Below, piece after piece: positions 9,868 through 21,464 of a stretch of DNA of 64,000 bases (within the stretch, counting starts at the first letter, position 1; each line of letters starts with the position of its first letter). The notes beneath the pieces were generated by a model. The model worked only from the letters and a program-made list of their open reading frames with translations, was not told where the DNA came from and ran no database searches. A program made the position numbers and the translations under genes. Source of the DNA: Limisphaera sp026417315 (lineage in GTDB: Bacteria; Verrucomicrobiota; Verrucomicrobiia; Limisphaerales; Limisphaeraceae); the NCBI RefSeq assembly GCF_049537125.1, contig NZ_JBMVQY010000001.1, positions 372,001 through 436,000 on the forward strand. Reading direction: 5' to 3'.

Positions 9868-10544
9868 CGGCTTTTCTCCGGAAAGCGCACCTCCAGGCTG
9901 AACGTGACGTACGATTGTCCGGATCGGGTGTCCTGGAGGGGTGCCGACAAATTGCGGAGCACCACCTCCCCGTTGGTTCCGAGGAGTTCCCGGAAGAGCG
10001 GGACGGAGGCGATGCGGTCTTTGTAGTCGGTGACCATGTCGCCCGGCCGCTGGCTCTCATCCCGGGCGTCCAGGGTGACCAGGATGCGCTCGGTGGCCGT
10101 GGCCGGTTTCGCCGGTTGCGTAACCCGGCCGGCGGCGTTGGTTCGGGCCGGCGTGGGTTCTGTCAGGGTATAAAACTGCTCCACTTTGAACCGGGTCAAT
10201 GCCACCTCCGGGATGGCCGCCTTTTGCAATGCGTTGAGCAGGTTCCCGTGGAGAAAACGGTTGGTGGCGAGCCGCTCCAGCGCGGCAAGGCGCTGCCGCA
10301 CGTCCGCCAGTTTCTTCTCGTTTTCCCGGGTTTGCTCGTACTCTTTGCGCAGCAGTTCCCACTCGGTTTGCAGGCGGGCCAATTCGCTGTTTTTGACCAG
10401 CAGCTGCGAGTAATACAGCAGGCTTCCGAGGAGGCTTGCGATCACGATCCCCACCGCCCCCAACAAGGCGCGCTTTACCGGGTCTTTGCGCCGTTCCTCT
10501 TCCCGCTCCAGCGCTTCCGCCAGTAAATTCAATCGAATCGGCAT
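9864..10544 (-). CDS. pilN: Type IV pilus inner-membrane assembly protein PilN
   Basis: The product is 226 aa. It starts PIRLNLLAEALEREEERRK, close to the conserved cytoplasmic INLLP-type peptide with which PilN binds PilM. One transmembrane helix (ALLGAVGIVIASLLGSLLYY) is followed by a long coiled-coil (about 55-100) and a ferredoxin-like domain. The ATG at 10544 lies 5 nt past the pilM stop. The frame is open further upstream but only inside pilM. The order pilM-pilN-pilO and the short spacing support the call. Confidence 0.85.
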   Translation of the reverse strand: MPIRLNLLAEALEREEERRKDPVKRALLGAVGIVIASLLGSLLYYSQLLVKNSELARLQTEWELLRKEYEQTRENEKKLADVRQRLAALERLATNRFLHGNLLNALQKAAIPEVALTRFKVEQFYTLTEPTPARTNAAGRVTQPAKPATATERILVTLDARDESQRPGDMVTDYKDRIASVPLFRELLGTNGEVVLRNLSAPLQDTRSGQSYVTFSLEVRFPEKSR

Positions 10545-10548
10545 ATGC

Positions 10549-11616
10549 TCAAAGAGTGGCGAGGGCCGTACCGATGGCCACCGTGAGATGGGGGGCCAGC
10601 TGTTCCAACTCGGCCAGTTGTTGCGGAGGCAACGACCTCTGAAGTCCGGCCGTTGGATCCCATGGACGGCAGTCCGTGACCAGTTCGGCCTGGAGAAGTT
10701 GCAGGACACAGTCCGAAAGGGCGCTGCCGCCCGACACGAGCACCTGGCTGACCGGCCGGTCGTTCTGGTGTTCGTAGAAGTCGATCGAGGCCTTCAGTTC
10801 GCGAGCCAGGGGAGCCAGCAGAGATTGAAGCTGTTCGCGCACCTCGCCCGGCATTCCGAGCTTGATGCCCTCGGCCTCCGCGTAGCTGATGCCCATCATA
10901 TTGGCGAGTCCCTGGGTGACATGATCCCCGCCCATGCCCAGCACCCGACTCAGCACCAGTTCGCCCTGTTGCAAGATACATATGCTGGAGTGCCGGAACC
11001 CCAGATTCACCAGGGCCACCACTTCCTGCCGAAACAACTCCGGCTGGGCACTTTCGAGTGCATTGATGGGAGCCACCAAACCGGGAAGAACATTCCCGGC
11101 GGTGCAACCCGTCTGTTTCAAGGCCTCATAGAGCGTGTCGACCCAGCTTTGCCGAGCTCCCGCCACCAGGACCTTCTGCTTGGGCACTGTGGAGGTTTTG
11201 GTCTTCTCCGCAGGGGCCCGCTCGGCGCCGTTGACGGGCCAACAATCGAACACGTAACCGGGCAGCTCCTGCTGCAAATACAGCTTGCTGCTGGTTTTGA
11301 GGACCTGCCGCATGTCGGCGAGGGGCATCTGAGGCAGCTCGGCGTACCGAACGATGGCGTCGTTTACCCCCAGGGCCAAGGAGACCAGACGGCAGCGGGT
11401 CTCCAGGGCTTGCAGGAGGCTGCGGAGATGCTCGGCTAGCGCCGCTGTCGAAGGCTCCTTCTCTGCCACCGGCGCATCGAGGATGGCATACCGCAGCAGA
11501 GCCAACCCGTCCGGACGGGTTTGTACCCAGACGGCCTTGGAGCAGCGGGCCCCCAGGTCGACTGCCACCACCTCATCCCGTCGCTGCGAACGGGGTCGGA
11601 AAAACGCCAGTGCCAT
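10549..11616 (-). CDS. pilM: Type IV pilus assembly ATPase-fold protein PilM
   Basis: The product is 355 aa of the actin-like/FtsA-like PilM family. It shows the phosphate-1 motif VVAVDLGARCSKAVWV near residue 17, LVNLGFRHSSICI mid-protein and VLVSGGSALSDCVLQLL near residue 300, the expected nucleotide-binding loops. PilM is cytoplasmic, binds the N-terminal peptide of PilN and couples the PilNO complex to the pilus motor. It is the first gene of this minus-strand operon; 2 kb without any gene lies upstream. No pilB, pilT or pilC is in the window. Confidence 0.88.
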   Translation of the reverse strand: MALAFFRPRSQRRDEVVAVDLGARCSKAVWVQTRPDGLALLRYAILDAPVAEKEPSTAALAEHLRSLLQALETRCRLVSLALGVNDAIVRYAELPQMPLADMRQVLKTSSKLYLQQELPGYVFDCWPVNGAERAPAEKTKTSTVPKQKVLVAGARQSWVDTLYEALKQTGCTAGNVLPGLVAPINALESAQPELFRQEVVALVNLGFRHSSICILQQGELVLSRVLGMGGDHVTQGLANMMGISYAEAEGIKLGMPGEVREQLQSLLAPLARELKASIDFYEHQNDRPVSQVLVSGGSALSDCVLQLLQAELVTDCRPWDPTAGLQRSLPPQQLAELEQLAPHLTVAIGTALATL

Positions 11617-13633
11617 GCCGTGTCCTCAGGTCAGCTTCGTCCACGATCGATGTACTCGACCGAATCGGCTTCCAGCAGAGCAAGTGGCGGGCCAAGTCCG
11701 GGGGCCCGGCGTTCCAACCCGCAGTGGGCACAACGCCCACGGGTCTCCGGACAACCTGGCTCCGTTCGGAGATCAGCTTCCCAAGGCAGGTCTGCCGCGA
11801 ATCCTGGAGGATCGGGCCTCGGGCGGACGCGACTCGACGCCACTGTTGCCTCCGGAGCCGGTGCCAGATTGATCTCCTTGGCCGGGCGCAGCCGAGTCAC
11901 GCCAGCAGCGAAGCCACAACACCCGAGTGGGTCAGAGGCCTCAGCCCAACCTCCATCCCAAATCTGGACACTTTAGCTCCCTTCGTGTCGCACGGCGGAA
12001 GTCGGGATTCCTCAAACAGTGGGCCCGAGACTTTTCAACCCTCTCTGCACATTCTTGATGGCCGCCCCTGTAAAGATGATGAGCCAGTCCTCTGAGGGTC
12101 CGACACTCACACACAGATCCAAAGCCCTCCTCTCCAGCCTCGATGCTCGGGCAATTTTTGCCCCTTCAGAACCTTCGAGTCCCTTTAGGAGGCAAAAGCT
12201 GCCTTGGAGGCAGCCCTTAAAGTGCAAAGTATTCCCGGCACGGCCGGTTTGACCTTCCTGACGTCGCGTCGCGTCGCAAGAAGAGTGCTCCATCGCTGCT
12301 GGCCAGTGGGCTGCGGGCCCGGTCTCGACTCGGCATGAAGCTTCGTCGCTTGCCGGACCGTGTTGGCAAACCGGCCGGTAGGGCTCGTGAATGAGGTTCT
12401 TCGCCTGCTGGAATCTGCATCCTCCGGATGGCCAAAAGTCCACAGTCCTCTGAGGAGGTTCGTGCCCGGGCATTCTCAGTTCGGAGCAGGGCCACACCCC
12501 CGAGGGTCCCAAGGCCCGAATCAGAAGTCGCAAACCGCGCCTTCGGTCGAGCAACCCGGGGGAAAGCTAAACACAACTTTCCAGTCACGGCTCGAGGCGA
12601 GTCACGGCCATCCTCGTTGCCCTTGCGTGCGAGGATCGGGAGGCTGTTTGCGAACCCCCAGAGACACGGAGACACAAACCCTCTGCGACTTCGACGAATG
12701 CGGGCCTGAGTTCCTTGCCTTCCATGGCAAGGGCTTCGAAAGCCCGGGCGCAGGTGCACCCTCGTGGGCCGGCCCTCGTCCCGACCATCCAAACGAAAAA
12801 GCGCGACTTTCGTTCGCTGCGCGCGAGTTCCCTGGCGCCCGCGCATACATCTGAACGCCTGTGTGTCCGTCCGAAAGCGGGACAGGGTTGTCACTCGTCC
12901 GAGGAACACACTCCTGCCGGGCGCGCTCCAGCGGAAAGGCTGGAAGAACGCGAATCCGGTCCGGAGTCTCGCAGCCATGCAACGGATTGAGTCCAACCCC
13001 CGGTGGGGTTTAGGGGTTTTTGCGTGAGAATCGGTTTCCGCGCCCAGGGCCAAAGGGCGCCCGCGTGCGCTGGCGCGTGGTGCCAATCACAACTCAGGAG
13101 CCTGTGCCCCGGCCGCTCAACGCCGTGAAAGTTGCGGTCGGCAGCTCGAGCGCCGCCACCGCACGGCCGTCGCCCAGCCCGGGGTGATCGATGAGCTGGA
13201 GGAACCAAACCGGTCATCGGACGGCTGCCTTCCCGGAGACCTCTTGGTGCGCTTTTGCGGTTTCACCGGTCTCCTCGTCGCCAAGAGGCAGTGACCGCTC
13301 GCCACAGATCGGTGTGCCGATCTTTGACCTGGGAATGGCTGTCGCTTCCCATGCGCTGTTTACGCCGAACCGGAAGCCGACGATCCGGGGTCCTCCGCGG
13401 GAGTCTTGCGCCGGGGGGCGGACCCCCGGGGTAGTGGGTATCATGGCGGGCAGTGCGGATCGTGGTGGCCTGGACATTGACGCGGGCTTCGCTCGGCGCG
13501 GCACCGGTCAGAGCCAGCGAACGTGCATGTTTCTCGACCGGCCGGTGTCTGCCGCGGCCTTCGCGAGGGCACCAAATCGCCGGGCCCGACGAAGTTTGCC
13601 TCGGATTGCCGAAAGTGCTTAATTCTGACGTCG
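11617..13633. other. Two-kilobase region without recognisable genes upstream of pilM and mqnE
   Basis: Frames of up to 289 codons exist on either strand, but their translations are Arg/Ser/Pro-rich, without domains, signal peptides or membrane segments. I do not accept any of them. No tRNA, tmRNA, RNase P or SRP RNA signature was recognised. A candidate terminator lies near 12995-13021, so an unrecognised RNA or decayed gene is possible. The divergent pilM and mqnE promoters must also lie here. Confidence 0.5.
12995..13021 (+). terminator. Candidate intrinsic terminator in gene-less region
   Basis: A 6-bp stem AACCCC/GGGGTT with a CGGT loop is followed a few bases later by a five-T run. The gap between stem and T-run weakens the call. 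No annotated gene ends just upstream on this strand. Confidence 0.35.
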
Positions 13634-14791
13634 ATGCAGTGGGTCTGGCGACAAAGTGAATGGCGCGAGATCATCCAGAAGGTGGAATCCGGTCGGCGCC
13701 TGGATGAGACCGAAGCCTTGAGGCTCTGGCAAAGCGGAGATCTCCACATGTTGGGGGCGCTGGCCGACGGCGTCCGGGCGCGCAAGGTGGGCAATCGTGC
13801 CACCTACATTGTCAATCGGTACATCAACTACTCCAACTACTGCATCCTCTCCTGCCGCTTTTGCTCGTTTGCTCGAAAGAAACGGGATGCGGACGGCTTC
13901 GAGTTGACCGTGGAGCAGATCGTGGCCAAGGCGCGGGAGGCGCTTGCCCTCGGCATCACCGAGCTGCACATCGTCGGAGGTCTGCATCCCTCTCTGCCCT
14001 TCTCGTATTATCTCGACATGCTGCGCGCCCTGAAGGCCCTCGATCCGCGCATCCAGCTCAAATGTTTCACGGCCATCGAGGTGCTGCATCTGGCCTGGCT
14101 GGCACGGAAGTCCGTGGAAGACACGCTGATGGCGCTTCGCGAGGCCGGTCTGGATTGCCTGACCGGTGGCGGGGCCGAGATTTTCGCGCCCGGCGTCCGG
14201 CAGACGATCGCCCGGGGCAAGGAATCGGCCGAAGAATGGTTGGAAGTGCACCGAACCTGGCATCGGATGGGCGGACGCAGCACCTGCACGATGTTGTATG
14301 GGCACGTGGAGACGCTGGCCGATCGGGTGGATCACCTGCGGCGCCTGCGGGAGCTGCAGGACGAGACCGGTGGCTTTGTCGCGTTCATTCCCCTGCCCTA
14401 CCAGCCCGAGAACAACCAGTTGGAGGTCCGTCACCCGCCCACCGGCCATGACAGCTTGCGGACGCTGGCGGTCAGCCGATTGTACCTGGACAACTTCGAC
14501 CACCTCACCGCCTACTGGGTGGGACTGGGCACCAAGCTGGCCCAGGTGGCGCTCAGCTACGGTGCCGACGACCTCCACGGTACCATTGTGGAGGAACACA
14601 TCTTTCACATGGCCGGGGCACGGTCGCCGCAGCATCTGCCGGAGGCAGAGCTGGTCCGCGTCATTCGCGAGGCCGGACGGATTCCCGTGCGAAGGAACAC
14701 CTTTTACGAACCCTTGGAGGATGCCCCTCGGCATCTGGAGCATCCCGCAACGGTCCCTGCGCTCGCGGCTGCCTCTCTGAACCGGCAGTGA
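13634..14791 (+). CDS. mqnE: Aminofutalosine synthase MqnE (radical SAM)
   Basis: The product is 385 aa. The ATG at 13634 gives the usual family N-terminus. The radical SAM cluster motif is CILSCRFC (CxxxCxxC) at about residues 75-82, preceded by the NRYINYSNYC context typical of MqnE/MqnC. The C-terminal EEHIFHMAGA motif is characteristic of MqnE rather than MqnC. The enzyme joins SAM and a chorismate-derived enolpyruvyl benzoate to make aminofutalosine, the first dedicated intermediate of the futalosine pathway to menaquinone. It stands alone; mqnA, mqnC and mqnD are not in the window. Confidence 0.93.
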   Translation: MQWVWRQSEWREIIQKVESGRRLDETEALRLWQSGDLHMLGALADGVRARKVGNRATYIVNRYINYSNYCILSCRFCSFARKKRDADGFELTVEQIVAKAREALALGITELHIVGGLHPSLPFSYYLDMLRALKALDPRIQLKCFTAIEVLHLAWLARKSVEDTLMALREAGLDCLTGGGAEIFAPGVRQTIARGKESAEEWLEVHRTWHRMGGRSTCTMLYGHVETLADRVDHLRRLRELQDETGGFVAFIPLPYQPENNQLEVRHPPTGHDSLRTLAVSRLYLDNFDHLTAYWVGLGTKLAQVALSYGADDLHGTIVEEHIFHMAGARSPQHLPEAELVRVIREAGRIPVRRNTFYEPLEDAPRHLEHPATVPALAAASLNRQ

Positions 14792-15199
14792 CAGGTTTTG
14801 GAAAACGCGCGGCTTTTCGGACCCATCTCGAGTGCGCACTTTTCCGGGTTACTTCTTCGCCTTTTGCAATGACACATTTCCCCACCGCCGGTCCTCGGCA
14901 GCCATTCAGCACCTCCCGCAGGAACACGGCAGATACCCCCAGGGGGACTTTCCGCCGCCTTTCGTCGGCGGCTACCGAGTGGGGGTTCGCAGCCGCCGCA
15001 GAGCTGTGCGGGCATGGCTCGGAACCCGGCTTCCGCCACGGTTGCGACAGGAACCCGGGGTCTTTAAGATGCCGCCGCGTCGCTGTCCACGACGCGCACG
15101 GTTGGGGCGGGGAGAGGCGGCGCGGCAAGGGAGTTACACGGCGCCGGATGTGGGGGCTGGTGCAGCACCCACAAAAGTTCACACGAAGGACCATGACGT
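14792..15199. other. Intergenic region before the outer-membrane barrel gene
   Basis: It contains a strong GC hairpin near 14945-14970 (CCGCCG pairing with CGGCGG), possibly a transcription end for mqnE, though no T-run follows it. The remainder is GC-rich with several self-complementary stretches. I checked it against the cobalamin riboswitch pattern and did not find a match. No gene is recognised. Confidence 0.4.
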
Positions 15200-16207
15200 A
15201 TGCGCGAGAGGAGCAACCCTGATCCGAAGAGGGACCGCGCCTTCCATCGCCGGAGAGAACCCGGGATTGGTTCCTGCAGGGCGGGCCGAGAGCAGTCAGG
15301 TCTGGGAACCCTGAACGCACCGGCGCGGCGCCCGAGAGGCACGGGTTCCCGAAAAGCGGCGCTTCAGCGAGTTCGGGCTCTGGCCGGGTTGGTGATGGCT
15401 CTTACTGCTGGTCCGGGTGTGCTCCCGGCCGGGGAACCCCGTGCCACGGGCATCATGGACAACTCCTTTTTTGTCGAAGAAGCCTACAACCAGGAACCCG
15501 GCGTGGTCCAACACATCACCACGGGCAATTACCAAGTGGATCGCGCAGCAGGGCCGGATGTTCAGCTCTGGCACCTCGCTTTCACCCAGGAATGGCCGAT
15601 CCACGGCCAGGATCATCAATTGAGTTACACGCTTCCCTACCTGTTTCGCCGCGAACAGGGTCGGTGGATCGATGGTTGGGGAGACATCATGATTCATTAT
15701 CGCCGTCAAGTCTGGCTGAGCCCCGACCGGTACACCGCCCTGGCTCCCCGGGCGAGTGTCATCCTGCCGACGGGCGACGCAGACCGGGATCTGGGCGAGG
15801 AGACCGTGGGGGCCGAGTTCAACCTCCCGTTCAGCACGCTCCTTGGGGAGAACGCCTTTTTGCATGCCAACGCCGGATTGACCGCCCTGCCGGACGCGGC
15901 CTCCGCCCGGGACCGCGACCTGGTGCATTACACTCTGGCTGCGGCGCTCAATTACGCTCTGCATCGCGACCTGCACGTGCTCCTCGAATGGGTGGGCCTT
16001 TGGGAGCATGGACTCAATGCGGCAGGGCAGCGCCGTCATGAGTGGATTTCCTGGATCTCGCCGGGGATTCGGTGTGCCCTGAACCCGTCAGAAAACATGC
16101 AGGTCGTCTTCGGATTGGCGGCGCCGGTCGGTCTGACGGGATCTGCTCCGGACTACGGCGTGTTCTTGTATCTTTCCGTGGAACACCTGCTGTGGCGGCC
16201 CCGCTGA
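15200..16207 (+). CDS. Outer-membrane beta-barrel protein, MetA-pathway/transporter-like family
   Basis: The frame from the ATG at 15200 encodes 335 aa. A shorter start with an alternative codon nearer 15300-15395 is possible, because the first 50 residues are basic and unstructured and the hydrophobic signal (ALAGLVMALTAGPGVLPAG) begins near residue 60. The mature part has alternating beta-strand patterns with an Asp-Asn-Ser-Phe start, GWGDIMIHYRRQVW and ASVILPTGDADRDLG. The ILPTGD loop is typical of Phenol_MetA_deg-type barrels. It ends in a strand (FLYLSVEHLLWRPR). The substrate is unknown. It sits alone between mqnE and a minus-strand oxidoreductase. Confidence 0.65.
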   Translation: MRERSNPDPKRDRAFHRRREPGIGSCRAGREQSGLGTLNAPARRPRGTGSRKAALQRVRALAGLVMALTAGPGVLPAGEPRATGIMDNSFFVEEAYNQEPGVVQHITTGNYQVDRAAGPDVQLWHLAFTQEWPIHGQDHQLSYTLPYLFRREQGRWIDGWGDIMIHYRRQVWLSPDRYTALAPRASVILPTGDADRDLGEETVGAEFNLPFSTLLGENAFLHANAGLTALPDAASARDRDLVHYTLAAALNYALHRDLHVLLEWVGLWEHGLNAAGQRRHEWISWISPGIRCALNPSENMQVVFGLAAPVGLTGSAPDYGVFLYLSVEHLLWRPR

Positions 16208-16463
16208 AGCAGGGGCCGCCGTGCCGCATCCTTCCACGCCATGCCCGGGATGCGGCGCGCGTCGCATTCCATCGGTGCCCAACCGGCCTGCAGCAGTTCG
16301 CAATGGGAGGTCCGACGTCGTAGAAAGGACGCCGACCGGCGAACCGTCTCAGGCAAGAGCTCGCCACGGGGGTCGTCCGCTGAGGCCACGCAGGCGTGCG
16401 TCGCGTCCACACCCGCGTCTGCAAACGCTGGGGGGCCTCAAGCCGTAACTCGCCCTCGTGGGA

Positions 16464-17876
<1,413 letters not shown>

Positions 17877-18808
17877 GGTTGGGACATGGTTCCTGGTTGC
17901 TGGCGACGCGGCCCGGGCGACTGGTTGGGCCGCCTCGTGCAACCAAGCTAGCGCCGCGCGCGAGAGACGCAATGGAGAATTCCCGGGCCGCGCGGAGGGG
18001 ATCGCATTTCAGGTTTCGGGCTCGCGCGAAAGCCCGGCGGAATGCCGGGTGTCCCCGGCGCGGCAGGGCCGGCGAAAAGGGCATTGTCGCTTGCATCCGG
18101 GCTCAAAAACGGAACTGTTCCCTCTGCTGTCCCCGGCTCCCACGAGGCCACGTCCGCTGCGAAGGCGCATCCTATCCACCAGTCCGGGGCAACGCCTCCG
18201 GAGCCGGCCATCAGAACCCGCCGCGCCCTGAAAGGGCGAAACCCGAGGACACGAATCGCGCGGGCCGGGCCTGTCCTGTCGAAAGGCGCCCTTCGGGCGG
18301 GAGGAAATGCGCAAACCCGATTGCCCAGGGCGTTGGCCAGCGTTGTTGAACTCGGGCCCCGATGGGGCAGCGATACACCGCGCTGGAGGCGCAAACATTC
18401 ACCCGGGGTCGAGGCAACCCGGTCGCCGCGGGCCTTGCCTTGGGCTGGTTCATTCGCACCCCGTGGTGGCAAACCCACGGCGTGCCCGGAGCGAAACCCT
18501 TCCGATGCTTGATGGGTTGCGCAAGAATCAAGACGCAACAGCTTCTTCGGAGGATCCTCCCTCGCAGCGTTGGCGCAGGCAGGGCCACCAACGCCGCGGA
18601 TTCGCGCTCCGGCGCATTTCAAGTTTTGGAGACCTCCGAAGGACCGGCGCAAACCCCGGTCGTCCGGAGTACGGGAAAGCCGAAGGGCGGTGGCATTTCC
18701 TTTGGATTCCCGACTTCGGAGCTCAACTGACGAAATGCGCCATTGGCCCAACACCGGAAGCATTTGCTTTTGACGCGCCGGCGGGGTTTGGCGCAAGCTG
18801 GGCGTCCG
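17877..18808. other. Intergenic region containing repeat copy A
   Basis: No gene is supported. The central part carries multi-hairpin repeat copy A (see 18222-18500). Flanking stretches share short motifs with the region downstream of rplS, such as TTGGATTC followed by CGGAGCTC. Open frames on both strands translate to low-complexity Arg/Pro/Gly-rich peptides whose phrases recur at the other repeat copies, so they are repeat artefacts. Confidence 0.5.
18222..18500 (+). repeat. Dispersed multi-hairpin repeat, copy A (most diverged)
   Basis: It starts with the hairpin CGCCC-TGAAA-GGGCG (18224-18238), followed by GGGCCGGGCCTGTC, a GCGCCCTTCGGGCGG block, and degraded forms of the CCCAGGGCGTTG and CCCCGATGGGGC palindromes. 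The order and polarity match copies B, C and D. Confidence 0.6.
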
Positions 18809-20323
18809 ATGAAAACGAGGTGGATCATCGCCGGGGTGTTCTCAACGTTTCTGATGGTGACGGGCCAGGAAGCCCGGGTGGAGTTGCGCCGCTGGTCGTT
18901 GACCGACTGCATTCAGCAGTGTCTGGAGTACAACCTCGAGCTGCGCATCGAACACTACAACCCCGAGCTGGCCCTCTTCAACCTGCGGTCGGGCTACGGT
19001 GCCTACGACCCGGTCTTCCGGTCCTCGGTCCAGCATGATTACAACAAGGCCGGCGAAACGCTCTTGGAAGGCACATTCACCCTTCCCGGCCGCGAGCTTG
19101 AGGTCAACAGCATCAGCAGCGGATTGAGCGGTCAGTTGCCCTGGGGAACCCTCTACAATATCAGTCTCAGCGCACGCGATACGGATGGAATTCGCTATGG
19201 GCTGGGTCCGGGCAACAGCATTGTGGAATTCCCCTTTTCAGACAGCAGCGGGTCGGTGGACATCAGCGTGACCCAGCCCCTGCTGCGGGACTTCTGGTAC
19301 AACCCGACCCGGCTCCGAATCCAAATTCTCAAGAACCGCCTCAAGTGGAGCGAGCAGGGTCTGCGGGCCCGCATGATCGACCTGGCCACGCGCGTCGAAC
19401 TGGCCTACTACGATCTGAAAGCCGCGTACGAAAACGTTCGCGTTCAACAGGCAGCCCTCCAACTGGCCGAACAACTCCTGGCCGAAAACCGCAAACGCGT
19501 CGAAGTCGGCGCCCTGGCTCCACTCGACGAAAAACAGGCCGAAGCCGACGTGGCGGCGCGCCGGGCCGACCTGATTGCGGCGCAGCGCAATCTGGCGGTT
19601 CTGGAAAACAATCTGAAGCAACTTCTCACGGACGATTTTGCCACTTGGGCGCACGTCCGGCTGGAGCCCTCGGCCGAACTGGACGCACCTCCGCCCGTTT
19701 TGGACGTGCAGGATAGCTGGGCCAAAGGGTTGAGTCTGCGACCGGATTTCCTGCAGGCCCAGTTGGATCTGGAACAACAGGGCTACCAGGTCAAAATCAA
19801 CCGCAATCAGCTCTACCCCCAGGTCGATTTGCGCGTGGGGGGTGGTTATGCCGGGTCCACAGCCGAGTTCAGTGGCGTGTTCGGCGACATCGCCGAGCGC
19901 GATCAACCCCGTTGGTTTGTCGGCGGCCAGATCAGTTATCCGCTGGGAAATCGCTCGGCGCTGAACGCCTACCGCGCCAGCAAGGCCCAGTACGAACAGC
20001 GACTTCTGGCCCTCAAAAAGCTGGAGCAGGACATCATGATCGAGATCGACAACGCGGTGAAGCTGGCCCAGGCCAATTATGAACGGGTGGCGGCCACCCG
20101 CGAAGCCCGGGCATATGCCGAAGCCGCGCTGGCCGCAGAGCAGAAAAAGCTGGAAAGCGGCAAGAGCACCAGTTTCGTCGTGCTGCGACTCCAGCGGGAT
20201 TTGACGGCCGCCCGCGCCGACGAGATCAGCGCCCTGGTGCAGTACCGTCGTTCGTTGGCGCTGCTGGCCCAGGCCGAAGGGAGCACGCTCGAACGGCACG
20301 GGATTACATTGGAATTCAAGTAG
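18809..20323 (+). CDS. TolC-family outer-membrane efflux protein
   Basis: The product is 504 aa. The ATG at 18809 gives a short signal peptide (KTRWIIAGVFSTFLMVTG). The mature chain has the OEP family start RRWSLTDCIQQCLEYNLELR, the internal TQPLLRDF motif and two long alpha-helical coiled-coil regions rich in Ala, Gln and Glu (about 190-290 and 400-470). It ends in LVQYRRSLALLAQAEGSTLE, as TolC-like proteins do. It forms the outer-membrane exit duct of a tripartite exporter or RND pump. No membrane-fusion protein or pump gene is adjacent, so its partner is encoded elsewhere. Confidence 0.88.
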   Translation: MKTRWIIAGVFSTFLMVTGQEARVELRRWSLTDCIQQCLEYNLELRIEHYNPELALFNLRSGYGAYDPVFRSSVQHDYNKAGETLLEGTFTLPGRELEVNSISSGLSGQLPWGTLYNISLSARDTDGIRYGLGPGNSIVEFPFSDSSGSVDISVTQPLLRDFWYNPTRLRIQILKNRLKWSEQGLRARMIDLATRVELAYYDLKAAYENVRVQQAALQLAEQLLAENRKRVEVGALAPLDEKQAEADVAARRADLIAAQRNLAVLENNLKQLLTDDFATWAHVRLEPSAELDAPPPVLDVQDSWAKGLSLRPDFLQAQLDLEQQGYQVKINRNQLYPQVDLRVGGGYAGSTAEFSGVFGDIAERDQPRWFVGGQISYPLGNRSALNAYRASKAQYEQRLLALKKLEQDIMIEIDNAVKLAQANYERVAATREARAYAEAALAAEQKKLESGKSTSFVVLRLQRDLTAARADEISALVQYRRSLALLAQAEGSTLERHGITLEFK

Positions 20324-21194
20324 TCCCGGGCTGGTGAATTGCTGCCCCAACAGGGCGGACACCCGACGCACCGAAGGCGCAACCGTTTGCGCCGCTTAAC
20401 ATGCTTTACAGCCGCGCAAGCAAAGCCGCGGGCCGGTGAATTCCCCACCCTGACGGGATGGATCCAGGGCGCGTCGAAGGCACATCTGTTCGTCAGTGCC
20501 GGGCAACGCCCTGGCAGTCGGACCCCAAAACCCGCCGTCCCCTGAAAGGACGCAACTCGATGACCCCATCGTCAAGGCCGGGCCTGTCACACTCGAGTTC
20601 GACCCCTTCAGGGCGGGATGAATTGCGCGGACCCGGTCACCCAGGGCGTTGCCCTGGGCTGGCGAATGCCCGCCCCGTTGGGGCGGATCCAGCGCGTCTA
20701 CGATAGAGCCGTGGGTTCGGGATTGCGCAATGGGGTTTCGGGCTGGGCCCGTGTCTTGAGCCGGCGCCTCCGCACCTCGCTGGGGCAAACCTCCAGCGCG
20801 CCGAAAACGCGAGACCTTTTCGATCCTCCATGGGTTTGGGGGGCAATGGACTGCCGGGGCTGCCTTGGCGAATTGCCGCTTGTAGCGTGTCGCTGGGCTG
20901 GGGCCCTTACGTCGGAGTCCCGCTGTCCGCTGTACTTTGGGCTCCGGACAACCTCGAAAGCCGGGCGGAATTCCGGGCGTCCTTCGGCCCGGGAAGGCCG
21001 GGGGAAAGGTCACCCCCTTGGGATCCTTGCAAGTCCCGGGCTGAGAAAGCATGGGCAACTGCGTTGCGAAGCCTCCAAAAACAAGGCTTGCCACCGGGAG
21101 GCGCTCACGCTATGGTGCCCGGCCCTTAAACCCAAAGGATGAGGGATCCGGGCCGAGGGCCTGGATTCGGACGTTGTGGGGAAGGCTTTTGGTT
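20324..21194. other. Intergenic region upstream of rpsP, containing repeat copy B
   Basis: It holds multi-hairpin repeat copy B (20539-20840) and further GC palindromic material up to about 21100. The promoter of the rpsP operon should lie in the last 100 nt. GGGGAAGG about 10 nt before the rpsP ATG is a good ribosome binding site. No gene is supported. Confidence 0.5.
20539..20840 (+). repeat. Dispersed multi-hairpin repeat, copy B
   Basis: About 300 nt, nearly collinear with copy C. Visible palindromes are CCCAGGGC-GTT-GCCCTGGG (20640-20658) and CCGCCCC-GTT-GGGGCGG (20670-20686), after a CCTGAAAGG element and a CCCCTTCAGGGCGGG element. The 3' half (GCGCAATGGGGTTTCGGGCT onward) is also shared with copy C and is not itself palindromic. 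Confidence 0.75.
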
Positions 21195-21455
21195 ATGGTA
21201 AGAATCCGGTTAAAGCGCATTGGGGCCAAGAACAAACCCGCCTATCGGATTGTGGTGGCGGGCAGCCGCAGCCGTCGGGACGGCAAGTGCCTGGAAGAGA
21301 TTGGCACCTACAACCCTCTTCAGAAGGGGGACAACGTGAAGCTGGACCTGGCACGGGTGGACTACTGGTTGAGCCGCGGGGCTCAACCCACGGACACGGT
21401 GGCCAGCTTCATCCGCCGTCTGCGGCACAAGGCGGCGCAGGTTGCGCAGGGCTGA
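21195..21455 (+). CDS. rpsP: 30S ribosomal protein bS16
   Basis: The product is 86 aa, the usual length. It begins MVRIRLKRIGAKNKPAYRIV, the hallmark bS16 N-terminus, followed by DGKCLEEIGTYNPL and the DYWLSRGAQPTDTV motif. It is the first gene of the rpsP-khpA-trmD-rplS operon, a classical order. The ATG at 21195 has a GGGGAAGG ribosome binding site. Confidence 0.97.
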   Translation: MVRIRLKRIGAKNKPAYRIVVAGSRSRRDGKCLEEIGTYNPLQKGDNVKLDLARVDYWLSRGAQPTDTVASFIRRLRHKAAQVAQG

Positions 21456-21464
21456 TGGAGGCCC

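Noticed and set aside
12217..13086. 289-codon minus-strand frame in the gene-less block
   Set aside because: The translation is Arg/Ser-rich with no domain, signal peptide or membrane helix, and other frames are equally open.
14980..15070. Possible cobalamin-type riboswitch before the barrel gene
   Set aside because: Some GGAACCCGG-like stretches are present, but the conserved B12-box order and the pseudoknot sequences are absent on both strands.
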